A DNA stretch of 64,000 bases from Ulvibacterium marinum (GTDB lineage: Bacteria > Bacteroidota > Bacteroidia > Flavobacteriales > Flavobacteriaceae): positions 563,859 to 627,858 of the forward strand of contig NZ_RBCJ01000003.1 in NCBI RefSeq assembly GCF_003626755.1, read 5' to 3'. The notes under the pieces are model-generated. The model had not been told where the DNA came from. It did not search any database and saw nothing but the letters and a program-made list of their open reading frames with translations. Both the position numbers and the translations under genes were made by a program. Positions 52,606 to 61,345 of the stretch are shown piece by piece. Position 1 is the first letter of the stretch. Each line of letters opens with the position of its first letter.

Positions 52606-55600
52606 ATGAAGACAACACTACTTTTAGCATTCTCGTTTCTGTACGGAACCATAAATGCGCAGATCAATGGAAGTCTAATGCAGTATCCCGATGTCTCCGA
52701 CTCCCAAATTACCTTTGTTTATGGTGATGATGTGTGGATAGTTCCAAAGTCGGGTGGTACGGCCAGTAGATTAAGTTCACCAAAAGGAATTGAGCGCTAC
52801 CCAAAATTTTCTCCGGATGGGAGCATGATTGCGTATACGGCCAATTATAATGGAAACAGCGATGTGTATGTTGTTGAAACAAACGGTGGAATACCAAGGC
52901 GACTTACCTATCACGGAATGTTCGATAGGGTCTTGGGTTGGACTCCGGGTGGAGAAGCGGTGTTGTTCTCATCCTCAAGGGAAAGCGGGCGTCAACGCTA
53001 CAATCAGTTTTATACAGTTTCCATTAATGGGGGGGAAGCCAAAAAACTCCCTATACCCTATGGTGATTATGCTTCATTTTCTCCTGATGGACAAAAGATT
53101 GCTTACACGGACAGGTCTCGAGTGAACAGAAACTGGAAACGATACCGAGGTGGAACCGCTCCAGATATCCTTGTCTTTGACCTGAATTCCTTTCAGACGG
53201 AAAATGTAACTAAAAACAATGCCAATGATGAACTACCTATGTGGAATGGGGAAACCATTTATTATATGTCCGACAACGGCCCCAATAAAAGGAACAATCT
53301 ATGGCAATATGATATCGCCAGTAAAGCCAACAAACAGCTGACCAATTTTAAGGATTTTGACATAACTTTTCCAGAGGTAGGTCCGTCTGATATCGTTTTT
53401 GAAGCCGGTGGTAAACTATATCTGTATAACCTTTCCTCGGGCAATGTTTCCGAGGTCAACGTTCAGTTAATTTCAGATCAAAAAGGTCTTATCGCAAAAC
53501 AAAAGAACGTCACCTCGTTTATGCAGTCCGCGACGCTTTCTCCGGATGGGAATAGGGTAGTGGTTCAGGCCAGAGGCGAATTGTTTGACCTTCCTGCAAC
53601 AAAAGGTTTTGTGGCCAATTTAACATCCAGCCCTGGAATTGCGGAAAGAAAACCGTCCTGGTCACCGGACGGAAAGTACCTTGCCTATTGGAGCGACGCT
53701 ACGGGGGAATACCAATTGACCTTACATAATATAATAGGTAATCAAAAGCCAAAGACGATCACCAATTTCAAAAAAGGGTTCAATTATACCATATACTGGT
53801 CCCCGGACAGTAAAAAAATAGCTTATGTAGATCAGTCCATGGCCATAAACTATGTGGATATTGATACTGGCCAAGTAGTAAAGATCGATCAGGGTAAATA
53901 TATGTTTGAAGGTGGTCTGCGGGACTTCCGGGTTTCGTGGTCTCCTGATAGCAAATGGCTTGTCTATAGCCGAGGAACTGATAACCCTTCCACTTCTGCA
54001 ATTTTTCTGTACAATATAGATGCCAAGAATGTATCGCAACTTACCTCTGGATTTTATTCCGATAGCTCCCCTACATTCAGTCAGGATGGAAAACATCTTT
54101 TCTTTAGGACTACAAGAACGTTTCAACCGGTATATTCGGACTTGGACAATACGTTTATCTATCCCAATACCGCCAACATCGCGGTGGGTACTTTGGATGG
54201 TTCTACCCCTTCGCTTTTGGAGGTAGAAAATGATGCTTTTAAGGTACCTGAAAAAGAAGAGGATGAGATCGTGGACAAAGGCAAATCGAAAAGAAAGAAG
54301 AAGAACAAGGATGATGGAGCATCCGAAGAAGTAAAGACTACGATTAAAATATCCGGGTTTGAAAATCGCGTGGAGTTGTTGGATATAACCCCGGGTAACC
54401 TGGACGATTTAACCACTATTGATGATAAATTATTGTTTGTACGCTACCCCAATTCCGGTTCACCGGATGAGATGTCTCCCTCGTTGGATTATTTTGACTT
54501 TGAGGAGAAGGAGGTCAAGACCATACTATCGGATGTATCCAACTATGAGGTTTCCGCCGATGGGAAAAAAGTATTGGTCCTTCAAGGCGAAAAATTGGCC
54601 GTGTTGAACGTTGATGCGGATCAAAAAGTAGATGATACTGTTCCCACTAAAGATATGACCATGACCGTAGTTCCCAAAGAAGAGTGGAAACAAATTTTTA
54701 ACGATGTCTGGAGGTTTGAGCGTGACTATTTCTATGACCCCAATATGCATGGAGTGGATTGGGAAGCCATGAAAACGCGTTATGGGGCATTAGTGGATCA
54801 GGCCAATTCCCGCAATGATGTAAATATAATTATAGGTGACCTGATTGCAGAACTAAATGCCTCCCATACCTATACCGGTGGGGGTGATATTGATAATGCA
54901 GATAGAATAAGTGTGGGCTACTTAGGGGCGGATATTCATTTAGAAAATGGTGAATATCGTATCAAAAAAATTATTTCCGGGGCACCATGGGATGCTGAAG
55001 TGCGATCTCCATTGTCAAAACCCGGTATCGATATTAATGAAGGAGATTATATCCTAGCTGTAAATGGGGTTCCGTTGGACACTACTAAACCCTTATCTGC
55101 TGCCTTCCAGGGATTGTCCGGGGCTACCGTGCAATTGACGGTAAACAAAGCCCCTTCGCTCTCAAATGCCAAAAAAGTGCTTGTAGAGACCATGCGATCC
55201 GAAACAAGATTGCGTCATTTGGCTTGGATTGAAAATAACCGCCAACGTGTGGATAAGGCTACTGATGGGCGGATAGGCTATATCTATGTACGGAGTACCG
55301 GATTGGATGGACAAAATGAATTGGTACGGCAATTCTATGGACAAATGAGTAAAGAAGGCATGATTATAGATGAACGATTTAATAGCGGTGGTCAAATACC
55401 GGATAGGTTCATCGAATTGTTAGATAGAAAACCTTTGGCATTTTGGGCAGTAAGGGATGGAAAAGATTGGGCATGGCCTCCTTCCGGTAACTTTGGGTCC
55501 AAGGTAATGCTTATCAACGGGTTTAGTGGATCCGGTGGGGATGCCTTCCCGGATTACTTTAAAAAGAGAGGCCTGGGGCCATTGATAGGCACCAGGACCT

Positions 55601-55872
55601 GGGGTGGATTAATAGGCATCTCTGGTGCTCCTAATTTGGTAGATAATGGCCGTATTACCGTGCCCACCTTTAGAATGTACAATCCTAAAGGTGGCTGGTT
55701 TAAGGAAGGTCATGGGGTAGATCCAGATATAGAGGTCGTAGAGGATTTCCAAAAACTGGCCAATGGAACGGATGTTCAATTGGAAGCCGGTATAGAGGAG
55801 GTATTAAAGCTTATAAATAACGGTAAGAGTTTTAAAGCCCCGCCAAGGCCGGAATTTGAAATTCGTAACTAG
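52606..55872 (+). CDS. Tricorn-like S41 family serine protease, exported
   Basis: A 1088-residue protein. Signal peptide (MKTTLLLAFSFLYGTINA), then two TolB-like/tricorn beta-propellers (about 20-600, repeats such as KFSPDGSMIAYT, SWSPDGKYLAYW, YWSPDSKKIAYV), a Lys-rich linker near 560-575, a C1 and PDZ domain (about 680-850) and the S41 core. NGFSGSGGDAFPDYFKKRGL holds the catalytic Ser near 974-976, GTRTWGG follows, and the specificity-loop end GHGVDPDIEV. It should degrade peptides in the periplasm or at the surface, as tricorn homologues do. Confidence 0.93.
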   Translation: MKTTLLLAFSFLYGTINAQINGSLMQYPDVSDSQITFVYGDDVWIVPKSGGTASRLSSPKGIERYPKFSPDGSMIAYTANYNGNSDVYVVETNGGIPRRLTYHGMFDRVLGWTPGGEAVLFSSSRESGRQRYNQFYTVSINGGEAKKLPIPYGDYASFSPDGQKIAYTDRSRVNRNWKRYRGGTAPDILVFDLNSFQTENVTKNNANDELPMWNGETIYYMSDNGPNKRNNLWQYDIASKANKQLTNFKDFDITFPEVGPSDIVFEAGGKLYLYNLSSGNVSEVNVQLISDQKGLIAKQKNVTSFMQSATLSPDGNRVVVQARGELFDLPATKGFVANLTSSPGIAERKPSWSPDGKYLAYWSDATGEYQLTLHNIIGNQKPKTITNFKKGFNYTIYWSPDSKKIAYVDQSMAINYVDIDTGQVVKIDQGKYMFEGGLRDFRVSWSPDSKWLVYSRGTDNPSTSAIFLYNIDAKNVSQLTSGFYSDSSPTFSQDGKHLFFRTTRTFQPVYSDLDNTFIYPNTANIAVGTLDGSTPSLLEVENDAFKVPEKEEDEIVDKGKSKRKKKNKDDGASEEVKTTIKISGFENRVELLDITPGNLDDLTTIDDKLLFVRYPNSGSPDEMSPSLDYFDFEEKEVKTILSDVSNYEVSADGKKVLVLQGEKLAVLNVDADQKVDDTVPTKDMTMTVVPKEEWKQIFNDVWRFERDYFYDPNMHGVDWEAMKTRYGALVDQANSRNDVNIIIGDLIAELNASHTYTGGGDIDNADRISVGYLGADIHLENGEYRIKKIISGAPWDAEVRSPLSKPGIDINEGDYILAVNGVPLDTTKPLSAAFQGLSGATVQLTVNKAPSLSNAKKVLVETMRSETRLRHLAWIENNRQRVDKATDGRIGYIYVRSTGLDGQNELVRQFYGQMSKEGMIIDERFNSGGQIPDRFIELLDRKPLAFWAVRDGKDWAWPPSGNFGSKVMLINGFSGSGGDAFPDYFKKRGLGPLIGTRTWGGLIGISGAPNLVDNGRITVPTFRMYNPKGGWFKEGHGVDPDIEVVEDFQKLANGTDVQLEAGIEEVLKLINNGKSFKAPPRPEFEIRN

Positions 55873-55919
55873 ACAAAGACACGCAGCTTTTCGAATATTC
55901 GGCATTCTCCCTTAGAACT

Positions 55920-55947
55920 AAAAAGGTAGGTAAGGAATCGCCTTTTT
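55920..55947. terminator. Bidirectional terminator between convergent genes
   Basis: AAAAAGG (55920-55926) pairs with CCTTTTT (55941-55947) and gives a T run in both directions. A nested GGAATC/GATTCC inverted repeat (55934-55956) offers an alternative fold. Confidence 0.55.
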
Positions 55948-55978
55948 CAGGATTCCTAATGTTTGGGGTTCGGGATTA

Positions 55979-56845
55979 TTAGGATACTTCAAGTTTGTAT
56001 CCTACACCGTGGACATTGACAATTTTTAGGGTATCATCATCCTTTAGCTTTTTCCTGATTTTGGAAATAAAGGTGTCAAGGCTCCGTCCAACGAAAACAC
56101 CGTTATCTTCCCATACCTCTTTTATGAGCAAGTCCCTTTTTACCACTTGATTTTGATTTTTGTTGAGTATTTTGAGGAGCTCACATTCTTTGGAAGTTAG
56201 TTGTATGGTCAGATTGTCCCTTACCAATATATTTTGGTTTTCATAAAAGGTAAAGGCGCCGATTTTAGAATGATGTGACACCTCCCGGACCGAACCTTTA
56301 CCTTTTTCCTTCTTGCTGCGGAATAATCCCAAACTTAGAAAACCGATAAGGACAAAGGAAAGCAATGAATAGGTCTTATAAGAGGATAAACCTGATTTTT
56401 GGTCCGTAAAGAGCACGTGTATTTTATAGCAATTGGATGGAAGTTTACGACCTATACAGGGAATAAGGTTCTTTTCTACGTTCTTGGATATTTGATAACT
56501 ATAGGCTACTTGTTTGCTGTCACAATCAATAACCTCTACAATATAGTCTTTCGGCAAATTGGAAACCTGGAAGCTTTTACTTAGGATACTTACCAAACTA
56601 TCCGGCAATATGGATAAAGGTGTTTGAAAGGACAGCTCAAATAGGTTTTGATTCAACTTCACTACAGGCAATACCAATGAGGTGGAATCATGGTCGGCCA
56701 ATAAAAGTCTATTACCGGAATCTCGTAACGCGATTTTCGTCAGCTCCGGAAAATGCTCCTTTTCATCATGGGAAATATATCCGACCAAGGTAAAGGACAA
56801 TGATACCAAAAGCAATATTGGAAAAAGAATCTTTAGTATTCTCAC
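55979..56845 (-). CDS. Membrane-anchored PhoB/OmpR-type winged-helix regulator
   Basis: A 288-residue protein. Two membrane segments: ILFPILLLVSLSFTLVGYI (about 6-24) and SLLSFVLIGFLSLGLF (about 160-177), with an extracytoplasmic domain of about 135 residues between them that has three Cys (VIDCDS, IPCIGR, SNCYK). The cytoplasmic C-terminus is a Trans_reg_C winged helix (LTSKECELLKILNKNQNQVV, KEVWEDNGVFVGRSLDTFIS, VHGVGYKL). It lacks a receiver domain, so it is a one-component sensor like ToxR with the order reversed. The start is GTG at 56845; the ATG two bases away is followed by a stop. Divergent from a YceI gene with PhoB-like 11-base repeats. Confidence 0.87.
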   Translation of the reverse strand: MRILKILFPILLLVSLSFTLVGYISHDEKEHFPELTKIALRDSGNRLLLADHDSTSLVLPVVKLNQNLFELSFQTPLSILPDSLVSILSKSFQVSNLPKDYIVEVIDCDSKQVAYSYQISKNVEKNLIPCIGRKLPSNCYKIHVLFTDQKSGLSSYKTYSLLSFVLIGFLSLGLFRSKKEKGKGSVREVSHHSKIGAFTFYENQNILVRDNLTIQLTSKECELLKILNKNQNQVVKRDLLIKEVWEDNGVFVGRSLDTFISKIRKKLKDDDTLKIVNVHGVGYKLEVS

Positions 56846-57004
56846 ATCCTTAATTTTTGAGGGTTTTTAATAGTGACTGCCGTTTTGTATCATGTTGCCG
56901 CTCCATTTATCCTTATGGGGTCAACTAAGTTATAGGCAAAAAAGGGTATAAAAAAATAATTGACCTACTTCGGCACAATTGCCAAGTAAAAAGTTGCAGT
57001 TTTT

Positions 57005-57033
57005 TACACTTCTTTTACACTTTTTTCACCTTG
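57005..57033 (+). promoter_or_regulatory. 11-bp-period direct repeats, candidate operator of the membrane-anchored regulator
   Basis: TTACACT at 57005-57011 and at 57016-57022 are perfect copies 11 bases apart, and TCACCTT at 57027-57033 is a degenerate third. Two heptamers with 4-base spacers is the layout of PhoB/OmpR boxes. They lie just upstream of the -33 region of the YceI promoter (TTG at 57032-57034, TAGTTTTA at 57052-57059). Confidence 0.6.
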
Positions 57034-57074
57034 TTTGATGGTGTCCCCCCTAGTTTTATCCGAAAATACATAAA

Positions 57075-57659
57075 ATGAAAAAAGTTGTTTTCCTATTAAT
57101 TGCCATGGGCTTTGTTTCAGTGCTCAATGCCCAAAAAAGATTTCATGTGGATACTACCAACAGCATCATAAAATGGACAGGTTCCAACCTTTTCAAATTC
57201 AACAAACATTTTGGGACGGTAAAATTTGAAAAGGGTAACCTTGTTCTGAAAAAAGATTCCATAATCGGGGGTGACTTTGAAATTGATATGAATACCATAA
57301 GAAACACGGATGGTAAATACAATGAAATGCTTGTAGGACACCTAAAAAACGAAGATTTTTTTGACGTCGAAAAATACCCAAAGTCCCGATTGGAAATTCT
57401 TAAAATAACCTATAAAGACCATAGCAATCTGGATATAGAGGCTCGTCTAACGATTAAGGGAATAACGCAACCGATAAACTATTCATCCACTTTGGATCAA
57501 AGTGGTGAACAACTGATAATGAAATCCCAATTCATCATAGACAGAACACGGTGGAACGTAAACTATGAATCCAAAAGTCTTTTGCATGGCCTAAAGGATG
57601 ATATCATTTCTGATGCCATTGAGTTTGAGGTTACCGTTGCCCTTAAATCAGATAAATAA
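57075..57659 (+). CDS. YceI-family protein, exported
   Basis: A 194-residue YceI protein with signal peptide MKKVVFLLIAMGFVSVLNA. NSIIKWTGSNLFKFNKHFGT, the HLKNEDFFDVEKYPKS core and LTIKGITQPINY are the lipocalin-like family pattern; C-terminal FIIDRTRWNVNYESK is the variant common in Bacteroidota. It probably binds an amphiphile in the periplasm. Its promoter has PhoB-like repeats; the regulator is encoded divergently. The WD40 gene follows after 7 bases and is probably co-transcribed. Confidence 0.93.
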   Translation: MKKVVFLLIAMGFVSVLNAQKRFHVDTTNSIIKWTGSNLFKFNKHFGTVKFEKGNLVLKKDSIIGGDFEIDMNTIRNTDGKYNEMLVGHLKNEDFFDVEKYPKSRLEILKITYKDHSNLDIEARLTIKGITQPINYSSTLDQSGEQLIMKSQFIIDRTRWNVNYESKSLLHGLKDDIISDAIEFEVTVALKSDK

Positions 57660-57666
57660 AATCGAT

Positions 57667-58632
57667 ATGATTGAAGCCAATGTAAAAACCTGGTTTTTAT
57701 TCTTGATACTGATTTTAACATGGAATAAGGCTTACCAACAAACGGAAGATAAGAAAACCATATGGACCGTAGCCTGGAGTCCCAATGGCAAATATATAGC
57801 TGCCGGAGGCAATCAGGATGTACTACAACTATTTGATGGAAAAACATTTGAGTTAATAAAAACCTATCCGGTAAAAGCGGTACAACTTAGCAGGATAAAA
57901 TGGCATCCTTTTAAAAATATGCTGGCCATAATAACCCAGAGCAGAACCATAAAGGCAAGAATACTTGACCTTGATAAAGAGGTATGGATCGATTTACAAG
58001 GCATAGAATCCAGTTTTCGCGGTTTGGACTGGAATTATACCGGAAATCTTTTGGCCGTCTCCGAGTTTGAAGCTGCTGTGTCCGTTTATAAGATTGACGG
58101 TACGCTTGTAAGCAGATTTTTAGCGGATCCCAAAGCGGTGGCGGGGCTGGATTGGCACCCATCAAAAAACATCATGGTAACCGTAGGTTCGCAGATAGGA
58201 ATCTACAGTCACTTAGGAGATACCATCAAGACCTTTTGGCCTAGATTGGAAGAAGCTTTTTTACTATGTGTGGAATGGCACGTGTCCGGTGATTTCTTTG
58301 TTGTTGGAGACTATGGTGATTTAAAAAATGCAAAAGATAAAATGGTGCAATTCTGGAATATGGAGGGCACCAAACGCAATGAAATTAAGGGGAGTACGGT
58401 GGAATATAGAAATATAAGGTGACATCCCGATGGTGAAAAATTGGCAACTGCGAGTGATGCTCTAAGCGTGTGGTCCAAAGGAGGCGAATTGCTATCCAGA
58501 TCAAAATCGACTGAAGATTATTTGTGGGGCATAGATTGGAGTCCAGATGGGAAATACATAGTAACTTCAAGTAAAGAAGGAAAAATTATTATTTGGGATA
58601 AAAATGCAAACAGTATAAATGAATTGAAATGA
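57667..58632 (+). pseudogene. WD40 beta-propeller gene interrupted by TGA at a conserved Trp codon
   Basis: A 321-codon frame with signal peptide (VKTWFLFLILILTWNKAY) and seven WD40-like blades, each opening with a Trp: VAWSPNG, IKWHPFK, LDWNYTG, LDWHPSK, VEWHVSG, then IR-stop-HPDG, and IDWSPDG. The stop at 58420-58422 (codon 252) is TGA where the pattern needs TGG, and the same frame continues to 58632 with perfect propeller sequence. Either a recent nonsense mutation, read-through, or a sequencing error. Translation stopping there would leave five blades, so the propeller would not close. Exported, in a transcript with YceI. Confidence 0.85.
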
Positions 58633-58720
58633 CCAAAGGACAAAAATCAGAATGAAGAACTTTCTTTTGATCGAATAACCCTTCACTTAGAAATGAATAT
58701 GTTCCAAAGGATAAAAAGCG

Positions 58721-59977
58721 TTATTCGTAGAGGAGATACTTCTCCCTGATTTTTTTGAATTTCTCCAAATCTGGTTGCCAATTTACCTTTATTTCCTCCT
58801 CGGTGCGTCCGGCTTCGATTTGCTGTTGCAATTTTTCAGTACCTGCATGTCTGGTAAAGCCGTTTGTATTGAACACTTTGTCCTTATCTTCGGCATTCAT
58901 ATAGGCATCCAATAACCATTGTAAGGAGACCTCGCTCATTTTAGGCTGTTGGGACAAGTCCTTCCCGTAGCAAACTTCTCCATTTTCTTTGGGGTTTTTG
59001 GAACCGAAATTAGGTCGAGGCCAATATTTGAAGCTGTATTGTGACTTGTCTAAAAAAGAGGCGCCGTAGCGTTGAAATTGAAATTCCGTTCCCCTTCCGG
59101 CATTAATGTTGGTACCTTCAAAAAGTCCAAGACTGGGATAAAGATTAATGGCCGTGTCATTGGGTAAATTGGGAGAGGGTCGGATGGGAAGACTATATGT
59201 CGTCTGGTGGGTATAGTTTTCCAGGGGAATAACGGTAAGATCCGCTTGTATACTATCATTGAGCCATCCCTCCTCATTGATCATTTTTGAATATTCGCCA
59301 ATGCTCATACCGTAGACCAAAGGGATTTCAGTCATCCCGAGAAACCCTGTATGAGCTGATTCCATAGTAGGACCATCTACATAGTGTCCATTGGGATTGG
59401 GCCTATCCAATACGATTATGGGAATACCATTCTCCGCGCAGGCTTCCATGACCAACTGTAACGTGGCAATGTAAGTATAAAATCGTACCCCCACGTCTTG
59501 AATGTCAAAAAGGATAACATCCAAGTTTTCGAGATGTTCCGGAGAAGGTTTTCGGTTTTTGCCATAAAGCGAAATCAAGGGCAGTCCCGTTTTGGTATCC
59601 GTACCGTCCTTTACCTTTTCTCCGGCATCGGCCTGGCCCCGAAAACCATGTTCTGGAGCAAAGACCTTTTGGATCTGGATTCCGAGCGCAAGTAAAGAAT
59701 CTACCAAATGAACATGGGATTTCGTTGTTTTGTCTGCTGTCCCTTTAAACAGCACACTGGTCTGATTGGCAACAACAGCCACTTTTTTTCCTTGCAACAT
59801 TGGGAGGTATTTTTCCGTCCTGTTCGCTCCGACCACAACCGGAAGTATTTGATCGGATGCATTTTTCAAATCTGTTTCATCCGATGTGGGCTTCTGGGAT
59901 TTGTCCACGTTTCCGCAGGCCGATACAATCAAAAACCACAATAAAACTGTATTTTTGAGATTGGAGAAAATCACCAT
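58721..59977 (-). CDS. NamZ-like (DUF1343) exo-beta-N-acetylmuramidase, lipoprotein
   Basis: A 418-residue lipoprotein (LKNTVLLWFLIVSACGN, Cys near residue 20) starting at ATG 59977; the frame is open far upstream but that part reads as low-quality cysteine/aromatic protein. VAVVANQTSVL, FAPEHGFRGQADAGE (catalytic region), LFDIQDVGVRFYTYIATLQL, LDRPNPNGHYVDGPTME and EGTNINAGRGTEFQFQRYGA are DUF1343 signatures; NamZ from related bacteria removes terminal MurNAc from peptidoglycan fragments. Its ATG lies 3 bases from the start codon of the divergent permease gene. Confidence 0.93.
   Translation of the reverse strand: MVIFSNLKNTVLLWFLIVSACGNVDKSQKPTSDETDLKNASDQILPVVVGANRTEKYLPMLQGKKVAVVANQTSVLFKGTADKTTKSHVHLVDSLLALGIQIQKVFAPEHGFRGQADAGEKVKDGTDTKTGLPLISLYGKNRKPSPEHLENLDVILFDIQDVGVRFYTYIATLQLVMEACAENGIPIIVLDRPNPNGHYVDGPTMESAHTGFLGMTEIPLVYGMSIGEYSKMINEEGWLNDSIQADLTVIPLENYTHQTTYSLPIRPSPNLPNDTAINLYPSLGLFEGTNINAGRGTEFQFQRYGASFLDKSQYSFKYWPRPNFGSKNPKENGEVCYGKDLSQQPKMSEVSLQWLLDAYMNAEDKDKVFNTNGFTRHAGTEKLQQQIEAGRTEEEIKVNWQPDLEKFKKIREKYLLYE
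59950..59957 (+). promoter_or_regulatory. -7 box of the FtsX permease gene, inside namZ
   Basis: TATTTTTG is an exact TAnnTTTG match on the plus strand, 23 bases before the TTG start at 59981 and within the first codons of the divergent lipoprotein gene. Confidence 0.45.
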
Positions 59978-59980
59978 CTT

Positions 59981-61222
59981 TTGAATTTTGAATATTTCAT
60001 TGCCAAAAGGCTCATTACCGGTAAGGAACATAAAGTTAGTATTTCCGCACCGATAATAAAAATAGCAATAGCTGCAATTGCATTGGGCATCCTTATGATG
60101 CTGATCGCCATTGCAACAGGTCAGGGCCTTAAGGAAAAAATCCGCGAGAAGGTCTCTGCTTTCAACGGGCATGTCCAGATATATAACTACGACAATAACA
60201 ACTCCGAGGTATCTGTTGTCCCTGTTTCCTTGGAACAGGATTTCTATCCCGAGTTTAAATCGGTAGAAGGAATTTCCCATATACAGGCAGTGGCCAGTAA
60301 AGGAGGAATCATACGTACAGAGGAAACTTTTGAAGGCATTATTGCCAAAGGGGTGGGCGAAGATTACAATTGGGATGTTTTTAAAGAATACCTCGTTGAT
60401 GGGCAATTACCGGATTATACAGGCAAACTGAACGATGAGGTATTGCTTTCGCTCCGAATGGCCAGTCGATTGCGGTTTAAGGTAGGGGATTCTTTTTTCG
60501 CTTTTTTCTTAAAGGACGGGGATGCCTCCAAAACTCCGAATCAACGTAGGTTTAAGATAACCGGCATTTACGACAGCGGTTTTGAGGAAATCGATAGTAA
60601 GTACATTTTTGTGGATATCCGCCATATTCAACGAATGAACAAATGGACGGAAAACCAAGTGGGGAATTTTGAGATTTTTCTGGATAGTTTTGACGATATT
60701 GACGCGAAGGCCAGTGAAATATATGGGAAGACGCTTTCGAATCTGGATACCCAGACCATTACCAGTAAATATTTTAAGATTTTTGAATGGATCGGTCTTT
60801 TCGATTTTAATATCGCCCTTATTATAGGCATTATGGTCATTGTAGGTGGTATTAACATGATTACGGCACTATTGGTCTTAATTCTGGAACGTATCCAAAT
60901 GATAGGCATTTTAAAGGCTTTGGGATCTCCAAATTGGAGTATTCGAAAAGTTTTTCTGTATAATGCGGCCTATTTGATAGCAGTAGGTCTATTTTGGGGA
61001 AATGCCATTGGGTTGATTCTGTTATGGTTACAGCAGAAATTTATGATTTTCAAATTCCCCAATCCGGAAGAATACTACATAGAATACATACCCGTGTCTA
61101 TAGATTTACCTACCATACTCATTTTGAACGTGGGAGTGTTGATATTGTGCCTTTTAATGCTTTTACTGCCCTCCTACGCCATTACAAGAATTACTCCAGT
61201 AAAGGCCATACAGTTCGAATAG
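59981..61222 (+). CDS. LolC/E-type FtsX ABC transporter permease
   Basis: A 413-residue single-FtsX permease with four membrane segments: IIKIAIAAIALGILMMLIAI near residue 25, then a large periplasmic MacB_PCD-like domain (GHVQIYNYDNNNSEVSVV on), and three segments after residue 260 (IALIIGIMVIVGGINMITAL, IQMIGILKALGSPNW). No ATG is available; the only sensible start is TTG at 59981, giving NFEYFIAKRL, the N-terminus usual in Bacteroidota homologues. Likely lipoprotein release or envelope export. The ATPase is not adjacent. Confidence 0.9.
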   Translation: MNFEYFIAKRLITGKEHKVSISAPIIKIAIAAIALGILMMLIAIATGQGLKEKIREKVSAFNGHVQIYNYDNNNSEVSVVPVSLEQDFYPEFKSVEGISHIQAVASKGGIIRTEETFEGIIAKGVGEDYNWDVFKEYLVDGQLPDYTGKLNDEVLLSLRMASRLRFKVGDSFFAFFLKDGDASKTPNQRRFKITGIYDSGFEEIDSKYIFVDIRHIQRMNKWTENQVGNFEIFLDSFDDIDAKASEIYGKTLSNLDTQTITSKYFKIFEWIGLFDFNIALIIGIMVIVGGINMITALLVLILERIQMIGILKALGSPNWSIRKVFLYNAAYLIAVGLFWGNAIGLILLWLQQKFMIFKFPNPEEYYIEYIPVSIDLPTILILNVGVLILCLLMLLLPSYAITRITPVKAIQFE

Positions 61223-61265
61223 TTGCAAGTTTTAAGGGTCGACTTGATACTTCTTTGGATTGACC

Positions 61266-61320
61266 CTGAACTCGAACTTGAATTTGAGCTTGAACTTCAT
61301 ATTTGAGTTTGAGCTTGAAT
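61266..61320. repeat. Degenerate hexamer (YTTGAR) repeat before the cysM-like gene
   Basis: About eight degenerate CTTGAA/TTTGAG units between the permease and cysM-like genes. The promoter's -33 TTTG (61308-61311) lies inside the repeat. Confidence 0.65.
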
Positions 61321-61338
61321 AGGTTCTGCTTATCTTTG
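61308..61338 (+). promoter_or_regulatory. Promoter of the cysM-like gene
   Basis: TTTG (61308-61311), 19 bases, then TATCTTTG (61331-61338): perfect Bacteroidota -33/-7 spacing, with the ATG 8 bases later, so the mRNA leader is only a few bases. Confidence 0.65.
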
Positions 61339-61345
61339 GCCCCGC

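Noticed and set aside
58420-58422. TGA read as tryptophan (genetic-code change)
   Set aside because: Tryptophan elsewhere in the window is TGG, and TGA serves as a normal stop codon in other genes, for example the ECF sigma gene. A point mutation is simpler.
59978-60406. 143-codon extension of the NamZ-like protein
   Set aside because: The lipoprotein signal begins at 59977, and the extension is the antisense of a well-supported permease gene.
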